Shown one piece after another: positions 23,766-31,374 of a stretch of DNA of 49,113 nucleotides. Under the pieces are notes generated by a model. That model made no database searches. It saw nothing but the letters and a program-made list of their open reading frames with translations, and had not been told where the DNA came from. The position numbers and the translations under genes were made by a program. Origin of the DNA: Actinoplanes sp. KI2 (GTDB lineage Bacteria > Actinomycetota > Actinomycetes > Mycobacteriales > Micromonosporaceae); assembly GCF_025630775.1 (NCBI RefSeq), contig NZ_JAOSZE010000065.1, forward strand, positions 1-49,113, read 5' to 3'. Position 1 is the stretch's first letter; the number at the start of each line of letters is the position of its first letter.

Positions 23766-23831
23766 ATGACCGGCGAAGTGCCATCCGCGGAGACCGGTCC
23801 GCGCGAACTGTCCATGCTCGACGCGGTCTGA
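23766..23831 (+). CDS. Possible 21-codon ORF downstream of the phased-A promoter
   Basis: ATG at 23766 with GGGAG seven bases upstream, encoding MTGEVPSAETGPRELSMLDA plus a final valine, then TGA. It is the first ribosome-sited start after the predicted promoter. The PRELSMLDAV end vaguely resembles the beginning of small actinobacterial proteins, so it might be a leader peptide, a small peptide gene or a truncated remnant. No homology can be asserted. Confidence 0.3.
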   Translation: MTGEVPSAETGPRELSMLDAV

Positions 23832-24179
23832 CCCGGCGGGCTCTCCGGGCGGCGCGACGATCGGCAGGGCCGCGCCCGCCCAGCCGGCGGGCCGGTCGGG
23901 TGCCGAGGGCGACGACCGCCGCGGCCGTGACCGAGAGGCGCTCGACGGCGGCGAAACAGCCGGCCCGGAACTCGGCGGCCAGTGCCCCGAGGATGGCGCC
24001 GGTGCAGCAGGCCGAACCGGACCCGGTCCTGGCCATCCGCGACGCGGGTCCAGGCCGTCGGCTGTGGGGGAGCGGCGGTGTCCGGTAACGCCTTCGGTAC
24101 CGCGTGCCGGGAGCGGATCGGCTGCCTGGTGAGGATAGCCTTACTTCCGACAGCGTCGCGGGGCGGACAGGAGTGTGGG
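23832..24179. other. Gene-poor stretch before the BlaI gene
   Basis: No convincing gene. A minus-strand frame (24036 to 23737) contains one mildly hydrophobic stretch (FAAVERLSVTAAAVVALG) then degenerates into arginine-rich sequence, as expected of a chance frame in GC-rich DNA or an eroded gene. It may hold an untranslated RNA made from the promoter at 23637-23693. Confidence 0.45.
24130..24148 (+). promoter_or_regulatory. Weak iron-box-like site upstream of BlaI gene
   Basis: TGAGGATAGCCTTACTTCC matches the diphtheria tox operator core TTAGGATAGCTTTACCTAA at 14 of 19 positions. It lies 31 bases before the BlaI start. The right end is poor, so this is only a candidate. The site could instead serve BlaI itself. 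Confidence 0.3.
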
Positions 24180-24560
24180 ATGGCCGAGGACGAGGCCGGG
24201 CGCCGGCGCGCTCGTGGCGAGCTCGAGTCCGAGGTGATGGCCGCGCTGTGGTCGGCCGGCGAGCCGCTCACCCCGGCGGGCGTGCAGGAGGCGCTGGGCG
24301 GCGGCCTCGCGTACAACACCGTGCAGACGATCCTGAGCCGCCTGCTGGAGAAGGACCTGGTCCGGCGGGGCCGCGCCGATCGTGGACGCGGCCACGTGTA
24401 CTGGCCCGCCCAGGACGCGGCGACGCTGGCCGCGACCCGGATGCGGGCCGCCCTCGACGAGCGGCCCGACCGGCGGGCGGTGCTGCAGCAGTTCGCCGCC
24501 GCGCTGGGCGAGGACGACGCCGAGACGCTGCGCGCCCTGCTCGCGGAGCGGGCGACATGA
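24180..24560 (+). CDS. BlaI/MecI-family transcriptional repressor
   Basis: A 126-residue winged-helix protein of the BlaI/MecI/CopY family: ELESEVMAALWSAGEPLTPA opens the helix-turn-helix, LAYNTVQTILSRLLEKDLVR is the recognition region and GRGHVYWPAQ the wing. A C-terminal dimerisation helix follows (RMRAALDERPDRRAVLQQFA). AGGAG lies seven bases before the ATG. The gene overlaps the M56-type peptidase gene by four bases (ATGA), the usual BlaI-BlaR1-like pairing. In actinomycetes such pairs are often not tied to beta-lactams, and no beta-lactamase gene is present here. Confidence 0.93.
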   Translation: MAEDEAGRRRARGELESEVMAALWSAGEPLTPAGVQEALGGGLAYNTVQTILSRLLEKDLVRRGRADRGRGHVYWPAQDAATLAATRMRAALDERPDRRAVLQQFAAALGEDDAETLRALLAERAT

Positions 24561-25447
24561 CGCTCGCCGTCTACCTCCCGCTGCTGCTGCCGGTGCTGGT
24601 CGTCCTCGCCGCGCGGGTCGCCGCCGACCGAGCCCGCCCGTGTGCCGCCGTCCCGGCCCTGGTCGCGGGCGCCGTGCTGACCGCGGCCGCCACGGTCTGG
24701 TCGCTGGTGCTGCTGGTGCTGACGTTGTTCGACGACCTGCCCGCGATGATCGCCCTCGACGCCCGGTCCGGCATGCGCCTGCCCGAGCCCGTCCCGGACG
24801 CGGTGGCGGCCGCCGCGGCGGCGCTGCTGGCGGTCGCCCTGATCCGTCTCGTGCGCGACGTCCGCCTGCGGAGCGCCACGGCTCGCCGGTTGCGCGACGC
24901 CGGGCCGTCGGCGGGCGGGGTGGTGGTGGCCGACTGGTCCGAGCCGTTGGCGGTCGCCGTGCCGGGGCGTCCGGGCGAGATCCTGCTGACCACCGGCATG
25001 CTGCGGGTGCTCGACGCCGGCGAGCGCCGGGCGGTGCTGGCCCACGAGCGGGCTCACCTGGCACACCGGCACCACCGGGCGATGCTGCTGGCCGGGGCGG
25101 CGGCCGCGATCAACCCGCTGTTGCGGCCGGCCCGGGAGGCGGTGGCCTACCTGGTGGAGCGCTGGGCCGACGAGGAGGCGGCGACCGGTGTCGGCGACCG
25201 CGACCTGGTGGCGCGGGCGGTGGCCCGGGCGGCCCTGGCGACCGCTGCGTCGCCGGCCCCGGCCCCGGCCCTGGGCGTGCACGGCGGGGTGATCGTGCGG
25301 CGGGTCCGGGCGTTGCAGGGGCCGCCGCCGGTCGGCAGCGGCCGGCCGGTGTCGCTGCTGGCCGTGGTGGGCTTCGCCGCCCTGCTGCTGGAGGCGACCG
25401 CCACGGCCGACTTCGTGGCCGTCCTGCGGGCATGGCTGATCGGCTGA
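24557..25447 (+). CDS. M56/M48-type membrane metallopeptidase (BlaR1-like, no sensor domain)
   Basis: A 296-residue membrane protein with zinc-protease motif HERAHLAHRHH (H-E-x-x-H) near residue 160 and a following E-x-x-A-D-E-E-A region (ERWADEEAAT) that can supply the third ligand. Hydrophobic helices lie at residues 3-20, 30-60, 80-98 and near the C-terminus (LLAVVGFAALLLEATATADF). It lacks the extracellular penicillin-binding domain of true BlaR1. It probably cleaves or inactivates the BlaI-type repressor encoded just upstream in response to an unknown membrane signal. The stop region carries an 8-base tandem GGCTGATC (25434-25449). Confidence 0.9.
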   Translation: MTLAVYLPLLLPVLVVLAARVAADRARPCAAVPALVAGAVLTAAATVWSLVLLVLTLFDDLPAMIALDARSGMRLPEPVPDAVAAAAAALLAVALIRLVRDVRLRSATARRLRDAGPSAGGVVVADWSEPLAVAVPGRPGEILLTTGMLRVLDAGERRAVLAHERAHLAHRHHRAMLLAGAAAAINPLLRPAREAVAYLVERWADEEAATGVGDRDLVARAVARAALATAASPAPAPALGVHGGVIVRRVRALQGPPPVGSGRPVSLLAVVGFAALLLEATATADFVAVLRAWLIG

Positions 25448-25469
25448 TCGGCGCCCGCCGCCATCGAGA

Positions 25470-26669
25470 TCACTTAGGCTCGGCGGCGGCTTTCGGCGCC
25501 GCGGTGGCTTCCGGCTCTGCGGCGGGTTCCAACTCGGCGGCGTCCGGCTCGGTGAGCTGTCCGTCCGGGCCGTCGTCCGCGCGGGGGAGCGGCCCGCTGG
25601 ACACGAGGGGGGTGATCCATCGGGTCGACGGGTCGATGTCGACCAGCAGGCCCTTGGCGAGCAGGCTGAGCGGGATGGCGAGCAGCGCGCCGAGCGGCCC
25701 GAGCACCCATCCCCAGAAGATCAGGGAGAGGAACGACATGGTGGCGGACAGGCCGACCGCCTCGCCCACCACCTTCGGCTGGATGATCGACTGGATGACG
25801 AAGTTGATCGCGCAGTAGACGACGATCACCCAGATCATCTTCTCCACGCCGCCCTGCAACAGCCCGAGCAGCGCCGGCGGGATCACGCCGATGATGAAGC
25901 CGATGTTGGGGATGTAGTTCGTGATGAACGACAGCAGACCCCACAGGAACGGCAGCGGGATGTCCAGCGCCCACAGCGCGAGGGTGTCGATCACCGCGAC
26001 GATCAGCCCGAAGACCGTGGTCACCCACAGGTAGCGGCGGGTGCCCTGGGCGAACTCGCGAAGCGCGCCGATCACCTGCGGCCGCTGGTCGCCGCTGGCG
26101 GCGAGCCGGGCCGGGAAGTCGATCGCGTCCACGCACATGAACAGCAGCACGGCGAGCAGGAACACGGTGTTCGAGAGCACTCCGGCGATCCCGCCGAAGA
26201 CCCATTCGAGGGCGCCGACGACCTTCGAGGGGTCGGTCAGCTTCTGCAGCTGGGCGGTCACCTGGCTCTGGTCGATGCCGAGGTCGCGCAGCGTGCTCGC
26301 CAGATTGGCGCGCAGGTCGGCGAACTGCTGCTGGTACTGCGGCAGCAGATCGACCAGCCGGGCCAGCGACAGCGCCATCGCGGCACCGAGGATGAACAAC
26401 AGCAGGTAGACCACGAGCACGTTGACGATCATGGCGAGCCACAGCGGCACGCCCTTGGCGCGCATCCTGATCGCGATCGGGCTGACCGTGACGGTCAGCA
26501 TCAGCGCCAGGAACACCGGGCCGAGCAGGTCGGCGGTGATCCGCATCCCGCCGACCACGATGACCAGGCACGCGGATCCGAGCAGGACGATGACGCCGCG
26601 CGGCAGGCCGGCGCTCGTGATCACGGGCGCCGGCCATACCCGCGGCGTCCGCTCAGTACTGGACCTCAC
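25470..26669 (-). CDS. AI-2E family (UPF0118) transporter
   Basis: A 399-residue permease of the AI-2E/PerM family with seven to eight predicted helices. Characteristic stretches are GPVFLALMLTVTVSPIAIRM near the start, the long amphipathic middle (LPQYQQQFADLRANLASTLR), IPLPFLWGLLSFITNYIPNI and VIQSIIQPKVVGEAVGLS. The C-terminal 50 residues are Ala/Glu/Pro-rich and probably cytoplasmic. Family members export small molecules or ions. AI-2 itself is proven only for a few, so the substrate is open. The GTG start overlaps the previous gene by 17 bases and lacks a clear ribosome site, implying coupled translation as the last gene of a four-gene minus-strand operon. Confidence 0.9.
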   Translation of the reverse strand: MRSSTERTPRVWPAPVITSAGLPRGVIVLLGSACLVIVVGGMRITADLLGPVFLALMLTVTVSPIAIRMRAKGVPLWLAMIVNVLVVYLLLFILGAAMALSLARLVDLLPQYQQQFADLRANLASTLRDLGIDQSQVTAQLQKLTDPSKVVGALEWVFGGIAGVLSNTVFLLAVLLFMCVDAIDFPARLAASGDQRPQVIGALREFAQGTRRYLWVTTVFGLIVAVIDTLALWALDIPLPFLWGLLSFITNYIPNIGFIIGVIPPALLGLLQGGVEKMIWVIVVYCAINFVIQSIIQPKVVGEAVGLSATMSFLSLIFWGWVLGPLGALLAIPLSLLAKGLLVDIDPSTRWITPLVSSGPLPRADDGPDGQLTEPDAAELEPAAEPEATAAPKAAAEPK

Positions 26670-27093
26670 GGCCGTGCACGGCGAGCGCGTAGATCGCCAG
26701 CACGTCGAGCGCGATGATGATCGTCGCCCAGATCGGGTACGCGGGCAGGAACGCGATGTTGGACAGCGCGCTCAGCACCGCGATGATGATGCCCGTGACC
26801 CGGGCCCAGGTCTGCCCGAGCAGGACGCCGATACCGGCGATCACCGCGACCGCGCCGAGGATCAGGTGCGTCCAGCCCCAGGCGGTGAAGTCCATGGTGA
26901 GCAGCAGGCCGCGTTGGGTGACGAGGTAGTAGTCGTCCCGGAAGATGGCTACCAAGCCCTCGATCGCCTGGAACCCGCCCAGCATGATCAGCATGACGCC
27001 GGCGAACACGACGTACCCGACCCAGCCGGTCGCCTGCGGACGCGGGGTGTAGGTGGAGTTGGAGGCCACCGGCCTCTGCTGTGTCTCGGACAT
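26653..27093 (-). CDS. DUF7144-type membrane protein
   Basis: A 146-residue protein with four predicted helices: GWVGYVVFAGVMLIMLGGFQ, WGWTHLILGAVAVIAGIGVL, ARVTGIIIAVLSALSNIAFL and WATIIIALDVLAIYALAV. The arrangement, including FQAIEGLVAIFRDDYYLV after the first helix, is that of a widespread actinobacterial family of unknown function. The N-terminal 25 residues are polar. It begins three bases after the potassium-channel gene ends and overlaps the permease gene that follows, so it belongs to one operon. Confidence 0.82.
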   Translation of the reverse strand: MSETQQRPVASNSTYTPRPQATGWVGYVVFAGVMLIMLGGFQAIEGLVAIFRDDYYLVTQRGLLLTMDFTAWGWTHLILGAVAVIAGIGVLLGQTWARVTGIIIAVLSALSNIAFLPAYPIWATIIIALDVLAIYALAVHGREVQY

Positions 27094-27096
27094 TCC

Positions 27097-27837
27097 TCAC
27101 TCCTCGATCGAATTAGGTTGCGAGTTCACGGTCGTCTCCTCCTGCGGCGAAGACGCCATCCTGGGCGGATGAACCTTGTCCCGCCAGCCCCTCGGGCTCC
27201 ACACATTCACGACCTTGGCCACGGCCGTGACCAGGAAGAGCTGCCCGAGCAGTGCCTCCAGCACGGCCAGCGTGCGGCCGGGATTCCCGGCCGGGACGAG
27301 ATCGCCGTAGCCGGTCGTGGTGAGCGTGACGAAGCTGTAGAACAGGCTGTCCGCCATCGTCCCGTCGCCGTTGCTGCCGTAGAACGGGCCGGGCTGGAAC
27401 GCCGCTATGCAGCGGTAGGCGAAGGCGAAGGCCATCCCGAGCATCAGGTACGTCGAGAGCGCCCCCAGCATCAGCTCGCGGTCGACGTGCCGGCGGCGGC
27501 CCAGGTCGCCGGCGATGGAGACCGGCGCCACCAGGTACAGCATGCTGCCGGCGAAGAAGACCAGCCCGATCAGCGTGGCGCCGTGGACGAAGAAGTTCCA
27601 GGCGCCGGCGATCAGGGAGAGCGCGAACACCACCGCGGCCAGAGCGCGCAGGCTGGTGTGGGCCCGGGAGACCAGCAGGGCGTACCAGACCGTGCCGATC
27701 TGCGCGAACAGCAGCAGCGAGATCGTCCAGCGCTGGTTCGCGATCGTGCCGATCACGTAGGTGGCGCAGATCAGCAGCATCAGCGGGCCGTAGCTGTGGC
27801 TGGACCAGATCGGCGTGCGCCTACGGGGAATTCTCAT
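27097..27837 (-). CDS. Two-pore-domain-style potassium channel subunit
   Basis: A 246-residue membrane protein with several N-terminal helices (PLMLLICATYVIGTIA, ISLLLFAQIGTVWYALLV, LAAVVFALSLIAGAWNFFV) and a single pore loop SLFYSFVTLTTTGYGDLVPA. TGYGD is the potassium selectivity filter. A final helix follows (TLAVLEALLGQLFLVTAVAK). No RCK/TrkA-N regulatory domain is attached. The short C-terminal tail is polar. The ATG overlaps the stop of the 78-residue gene by four bases (ATGA). A tetrameric cation channel is expected. Gating cannot be inferred. Confidence 0.9.
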   Translation of the reverse strand: MRIPRRRTPIWSSHSYGPLMLLICATYVIGTIANQRWTISLLLFAQIGTVWYALLVSRAHTSLRALAAVVFALSLIAGAWNFFVHGATLIGLVFFAGSMLYLVAPVSIAGDLGRRRHVDRELMLGALSTYLMLGMAFAFAYRCIAAFQPGPFYGSNGDGTMADSLFYSFVTLTTTGYGDLVPAGNPGRTLAVLEALLGQLFLVTAVAKVVNVWSPRGWRDKVHPPRMASSPQEETTVNSQPNSIEE

Positions 27838-28070
27838 CTACGCGTGTCCACGGTGGAATCCTCACCCCCGGGGAGCCGGCGGATCTCGATCAACCGCAGA
27901 CCCATGCCGTGCATCCGTGAGATCAGGCCGAAGAGCGCCGACTGGTCGGGGAGCGCGCCGAAGAGCACGGTCTCGGGTGGCTCGACCGAGATCGTCATGT
28001 CGGACAACTCGGCCAGCAGCTCGCTCGGGATCGTCCCGGACACCCGTACCTGGTAGTTCGTCGCGGTCAT
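27834..28070 (-). CDS. Small alpha/beta protein of unknown function (paralog 1)
   Basis: A protein of about 78 residues of a short actinobacterial family with no known function. It begins with a strand pattern NYQVRVSGTI, then PETVLFGALPDQSALFGLIS with a conserved G-x3-D-Q-x2-L, and ends GLRLIEIRRL. The layout suggests a small beta-alpha-beta fold. The ATG at 28070 is favoured by GAGAGGA six to seven bases upstream over ATG 28076. It is translationally coupled to the potassium-channel gene. A diverged relative is encoded at 29668-29862. Confidence 0.75.
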   Translation of the reverse strand: MTATNYQVRVSGTIPSELLAELSDMTISVEPPETVLFGALPDQSALFGLISRMHGMGLRLIEIRRLPGGEDSTVDTRR

Positions 28071-28173
28071 GACCATCCTCTCCGCGTCGTCTCGACCAGG
28101 TCCGGTGCTTGCGCGCCGAGCCGGCCGCGGTTGGTTGGAACCTCAACACTCGACCTGTACGGCCGCCGCGTCG

Positions 28174-28190
28174 TCACCCCGAGCAGATGA
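28174..28190 (+). promoter_or_regulatory. Shared promoter element, copy A (TCAC-N9-ATGA)
   Basis: TCACCCCGAGCAGATGA, 56 bases before the DUF2252 start. It aligns with sites at the same distance from the DUF1269, M48 and holin-like/phosphodiesterase genes. It is followed one base later by GCGGGGCCGATCCC (28192-28205), also found next to the M48 copy. Confidence 0.45.
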
Positions 28191-28191
28191 G

Positions 28192-28205
28192 GCGGGGCCG
28201 ATCCC
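28192..28205 (+). promoter_or_regulatory. 14-mer GCGGGGCCGATCCC (copy 1)
   Basis: Identical to 40694-40707. Here the dyad is partial (GGG-cnnna-CCC). In the second copy it extends to a perfect GCGGGG-N5-CCCCGC. Both copies sit one base from the TCAT/ATGA element. Confidence 0.45.
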
Positions 28206-28246
28206 GGTGCGATGTGCTCACAACTGCGACCACCAGGAGGTGTGTG

Positions 28247-29620
28247 ATGAGGGATCCGGAGACACGCGCAGCCGCCGGACGGGATGCGCAGAAGGTGACG
28301 CCGCGGGAGAGCCATGCCGATTTCGCCCCGCCCGCCGACCGGCCGGACCCGGTGGCCGTTCTGCAGGCGCAGGACGCCGACCGGGTACCCGAGCTGGTGC
28401 CCATCCGGCACGGCCGGATGGGCCTCTCACCCTTCTCCTTCCTGCGCGGCTCGGCCGCGGTGATGGCCGCCGACCTGGCCGCCGCGCCGGACACCGGGCT
28501 GCGGGTCCAGCTCTGCGGCGACGCGCACCTGATGAACTTCGGCCTGTTCGCCTCGCCCGAGCGGCGCCTGGTCTTCGACATCAACGACTTCGACGAGACC
28601 TGGCCGGGCCCGTGGGAATGGGACGTCAAACGGCTCGCCGCCAGCCTCGCGGTGGCCGGCCGGGCCAACGGCTACGCCCGCAAGATCCGCCGCGGCATCG
28701 TCCTGGCGATGGCCGAGCGCTACCGGGTGGCGATGGCCGAGTTCGCGGCGATGCGCGACCTGGAGGTCTGGTACGCCCGAGCCGACGTCGACGACCTGGC
28801 CGGCACGCTCGGGGCTCAGCTGGACAAGGCGCGCCAGAAGCGGGTGGACAAGATGCGGACCAAGGCGATGACCCGGGACAGCCTCCAGGCGTACAAGAAG
28901 CTCACGGCCGCGGTGGGCGGCAGCCGGCGGATCGTCGCCGACCCGCCGCTGGTGGTGCCGGTCCGTGATCTGCTCCCCGAGGTGGAGTGGCAGGAGCTGG
29001 CGGGCCAGCTGCGGGGGCTGCTGGCCGGCTACCGGGACAGCCTCGCCGAGGACCGGCGGCACCTGTTCGACCAGTACGAGTTCGTCGACATGGCCCGCAA
29101 GGTCGTCGGGGTGGGCAGCGTCGGCACCCGCTGCTGGATCGTGCTGCTGGCCGGCCGCGACGAGCACGACCCCCTGCTGCTGCAGGTCAAGGAGGCCGGC
29201 CAGTCGGTGCTGGCGACCGCGCCCGCCGAGAACGAGGGCCGCCGCGTGGTGGTCGGGCAGCGGCTCATGCAGGCGGTCAGCGACATCTTCCTGGGCTGGC
29301 AACGGGTGCCCGGCTTGGACGGCACGAGCCGCGATTTCTACGTGCGGCAGCTGCGCGACTGGAAGGGCGCGGTGGTGGCCGAGGAGATGGAGCCGGCCGG
29401 GATGCGCGACTACGCGGCGGTGTGCGGGTGGACCCTGGCCCGGGCGCACGCCCGCACCGGCGACCGGATCGCGATCGCCGCCTACCTGGGCGACGACGCG
29501 GTCGTCGACAACGCCCTCGCCGAGTTCGCCGAGAAGTACGCCGACCAGACCGAGCGCGATCACGCGGCTCTGGCCGCCGCGGTGAACGAAGGCCGGGTCA
29601 CGGCCCAGACCGGGATCTGA
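28247..29620 (+). CDS. DUF2252 family protein
   Basis: A 457-residue cytoplasmic protein of the DUF2252 family, distantly kinase-like by its motifs. Family landmarks visible are RHGRMGLSPFSFLRGSAAVM, CGDAHLMNFGLFASPERRLV, FDINDFDETWPGPWEWDVKR and later RKVVGVGSVGTRCWIVLLAG and LGWQRVPGLDG. The GDAHxxNFG and DxNDFDE pairs are arranged like the catalytic and metal loops of phosphotransferases. The biochemical role is unknown. AGGAGG lies six bases before the ATG at 28247. A perfect palindromic terminator follows. The upstream region carries the shared element at 28174-28190. Confidence 0.88.
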   Translation: MRDPETRAAAGRDAQKVTPRESHADFAPPADRPDPVAVLQAQDADRVPELVPIRHGRMGLSPFSFLRGSAAVMAADLAAAPDTGLRVQLCGDAHLMNFGLFASPERRLVFDINDFDETWPGPWEWDVKRLAASLAVAGRANGYARKIRRGIVLAMAERYRVAMAEFAAMRDLEVWYARADVDDLAGTLGAQLDKARQKRVDKMRTKAMTRDSLQAYKKLTAAVGGSRRIVADPPLVVPVRDLLPEVEWQELAGQLRGLLAGYRDSLAEDRRHLFDQYEFVDMARKVVGVGSVGTRCWIVLLAGRDEHDPLLLQVKEAGQSVLATAPAENEGRRVVVGQRLMQAVSDIFLGWQRVPGLDGTSRDFYVRQLRDWKGAVVAEEMEPAGMRDYAAVCGWTLARAHARTGDRIAIAAYLGDDAVVDNALAEFAEKYADQTERDHAALAAAVNEGRVTAQTGI

Positions 29621-29629
29621 GGCGCTCGA

Positions 29630-29665
29630 GCCGTCCGGCCGCCCCCGCGGGGGCGGCCGGACGGC
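29630..29665. terminator. Bidirectional terminator, perfect 36-base palindrome
   Basis: The two 18-base arms (29630-29647 and 29648-29665) are perfectly complementary with no loop bases in the DNA form. They lie between the stops of two convergent genes (29620 and 29668). There is no T-run, which is common for actinomycete terminators. Confidence 0.82.
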
Positions 29666-29667
29666 CG

Positions 29668-29862
29668 CTAATTCGAGTCGAGGTAGACCAGCTCCACACC
29701 GGACTGCTGCAGCTTGTCGAGCAGGCGCTGCAGCTCCTCCTCGGAGAACCGGCCGCGGATCGTGCTCTGGCAAGGCAGCGTCTCGCAGGCGAGATTCGCG
29801 AACTTGCTGCGCAGCAGCGGACCCAGCAGCCCGTGGATGCGGATCTCGTACCGTTCCTTCAT
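29668..29862 (-). CDS. Small alpha/beta protein of unknown function (paralog 2)
   Basis: A 64-residue protein. RYEIRIHGLLGPLL at the start and EEELQRLLDKLQQSGVELVY at the end align with the 78-residue protein at 27834-28070 (Y-x-I/V-R-I/V-x-G at the start; L-x2-L-L/I-x5-G-L/V-x-L at the end). Two cysteines (ACETLPC) are found only here. A GGGGG-rich stretch precedes the ATG. It is 18 bases downstream of the 476-residue membrane-protein gene on the same strand and is probably co-transcribed with it. The function is unknown. Confidence 0.7.
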   Translation of the reverse strand: MKERYEIRIHGLLGPLLRSKFANLACETLPCQSTIRGRFSEEELQRLLDKLQQSGVELVYLDSN

Positions 29863-29880
29863 GAGCCAGCCCCCTGCTCT

Positions 29881-31311
29881 CTAGGAATGGGATGGGGTCA
29901 ACGGTGCCGGGTCGGCAGGCTCCGGCGCATCACTCTCCGGGAGTGAACCGTCGCTCTCCGACAGAGATCCATCCGGGAGCCGGTCGGTACGGCCGATCAG
30001 GGTGACCGCCAGCTCGTACGCGGCGACCACGATCAAAATCACCAGCAGCGACGTCCAGGAGGACAGCAGCAGCGCGAGGATGCCGCCGACCACCAGGCCG
30101 CCGACCCGCAGCACGTCGCGGTGCGCGGCGGTCCAGCCGGGCGCGTTGCCGCCCAGCCAGCGGGCGCCGCGAGCGGTCGCCCGGCCGGTGATCACCGCGC
30201 CCCGGCGCACCTGCGCGCGCAACCAGGTCGCGCCCCGGCCGGGGCCGAACAGGTAGCAGACCACCGCCAGGATCGCGCCGATCCAGATCAACTGCGTTCC
30301 GCGCGTACGCAGGAGACTGAACACGCTGGTGACGGCCGCCGCCACCCCCTCCCGATAGACGCCGTCGGGCACCTGGTTGAGCAGTTGGTCGCGGACCCCG
30401 CGCAGCACCGCAGTGACCGCCACCGCGGCGACCACCAGCCAGAGCCCGAGCTGCAGCAGGGTGCGGCGCCGCCAGGGGGAGATCGCCAGGGCGATCAGCA
30501 GCAGGAGGATCGTCGCGGTGACGAACAGCACCAGGTACCTCTTCGCCGCCTCGACCGACTGCTGCACCGCGTAGAGCTGGCCGTTGTCGTAGACGGTGAA
30601 CTGGGCGAAGTTCTCCGGCAGGGTGACGCCGAGGGCGTCCTGCACCCGGGCGCGCAGGTTGTCCGGTATCTCCCCGCTGCTCAGGTCGGGCAGCGTGATC
30701 GTCTTGCCGAACAGGGTCGGCAGCTGGTCACTGAGTGCGCGGATCACCTGGTTGATCAGCGGCAGCAGATCGATCTCGACCTTGTCCTGCTGCGCGGTCA
30801 CCGTCTGGCTCTTGCCCTCGATGATGTCCAGCACCCGCGCGTGGACCCGCGCGTTGACCCCGACCCAGATCCGCTGGAACTGATCGCTCTGCATCACCTT
30901 GTAGACGGTGTTCTGGATCTGAGTGCGAAGCTGGCCGGTGACCGGGCCGGCGATGAACGCGGCCTGCGGCGGCAGGACGTCCGCGATCCGCTGCTGCACG
31001 TTGATCGCCGTGAACAGCTGGTCGGTCGAGTACTCGGCGACCGCGGCGGCGATCTTCGGGTCCTTCGGCAGCGGCGCGACCGTGGACACCCAGCGGTCGG
31101 TGCTCAGCACCGTGGTCGCGGCCCAGACCCCGACGACGCTCGTCACCAGGGCGAACGCCGTGATCATGATAAAGACGGCGGCGGCCACCCGGCGCAGCGC
31201 GAGCAGGGCGAACTGCCGGCGGCGGCGGTCCTGAAGGCGGGCCTGCAGGGTGGCGACCTCATCGCGGAGCCGGGCGACCTCGTCGTCCGGCACGATCGGG
31301 CTCGAAGTCAT
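29881..31311 (-). CDS. Large integral membrane protein with N-terminal coiled coil
   Basis: A 476-residue protein of unknown function. Residues 10-35 form a coiled-coil-like helix (EVARLRDEVATLQARLQDRR). A membrane helix follows (AVFIMITAFALVTSVVGVWA). Next comes a 200-residue extracytoplasmic region containing STDRWVSTVAPLPKDPKIAA and VLPPQAAFIAGPVTGQLRTQ. Helices are then clustered at about 270-420 (YLVLFVTATILLLLIALAIS and others) and the tail is acidic and Pro-rich. Similar proteins are widespread in actinomycetes and are annotated only as membrane proteins. The gene heads a two-gene unit with the 64-residue gene and is divergent from the DUF1269 gene. Confidence 0.78.
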   Translation of the reverse strand: MTSSPIVPDDEVARLRDEVATLQARLQDRRRRQFALLALRRVAAAVFIMITAFALVTSVVGVWAATTVLSTDRWVSTVAPLPKDPKIAAAVAEYSTDQLFTAINVQQRIADVLPPQAAFIAGPVTGQLRTQIQNTVYKVMQSDQFQRIWVGVNARVHARVLDIIEGKSQTVTAQQDKVEIDLLPLINQVIRALSDQLPTLFGKTITLPDLSSGEIPDNLRARVQDALGVTLPENFAQFTVYDNGQLYAVQQSVEAAKRYLVLFVTATILLLLIALAISPWRRRTLLQLGLWLVVAAVAVTAVLRGVRDQLLNQVPDGVYREGVAAAVTSVFSLLRTRGTQLIWIGAILAVVCYLFGPGRGATWLRAQVRRGAVITGRATARGARWLGGNAPGWTAAHRDVLRVGGLVVGGILALLLSSWTSLLVILIVVAAYELAVTLIGRTDRLPDGSLSESDGSLPESDAPEPADPAPLTPSHS

Positions 31312-31374
31312 GCCCCTGACGTTCGCCGACCGGGGCGCCGCGGCGCTTCATCCGGCGCGAGTGAACGCCCCTTT

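Noticed and set aside
23737..24036. Minus-strand gene of 99 codons upstream of BlaI
   Set aside because: One hydrophobic patch followed by arginine-rich filler, no ribosome site, and overlap with the region downstream of the phased-A promoter.
24180..25447. Beta-lactam resistance operon
   Set aside because: BlaI-like and M56-like genes exist, but the penicillin-sensing domain and any beta-lactamase are absent.
25434..25449. GGCTGATC tandem at the M56 stop as independent evidence of tail duplication
   Set aside because: Eight bases repeated once can occur by chance; kept only as the weakest example of the pattern.
25470..26669. Quorum-sensing autoinducer-2 exporter
   Set aside because: The family name is historical; there is no LuxS or other AI-2 gene here, so only the family call is kept.
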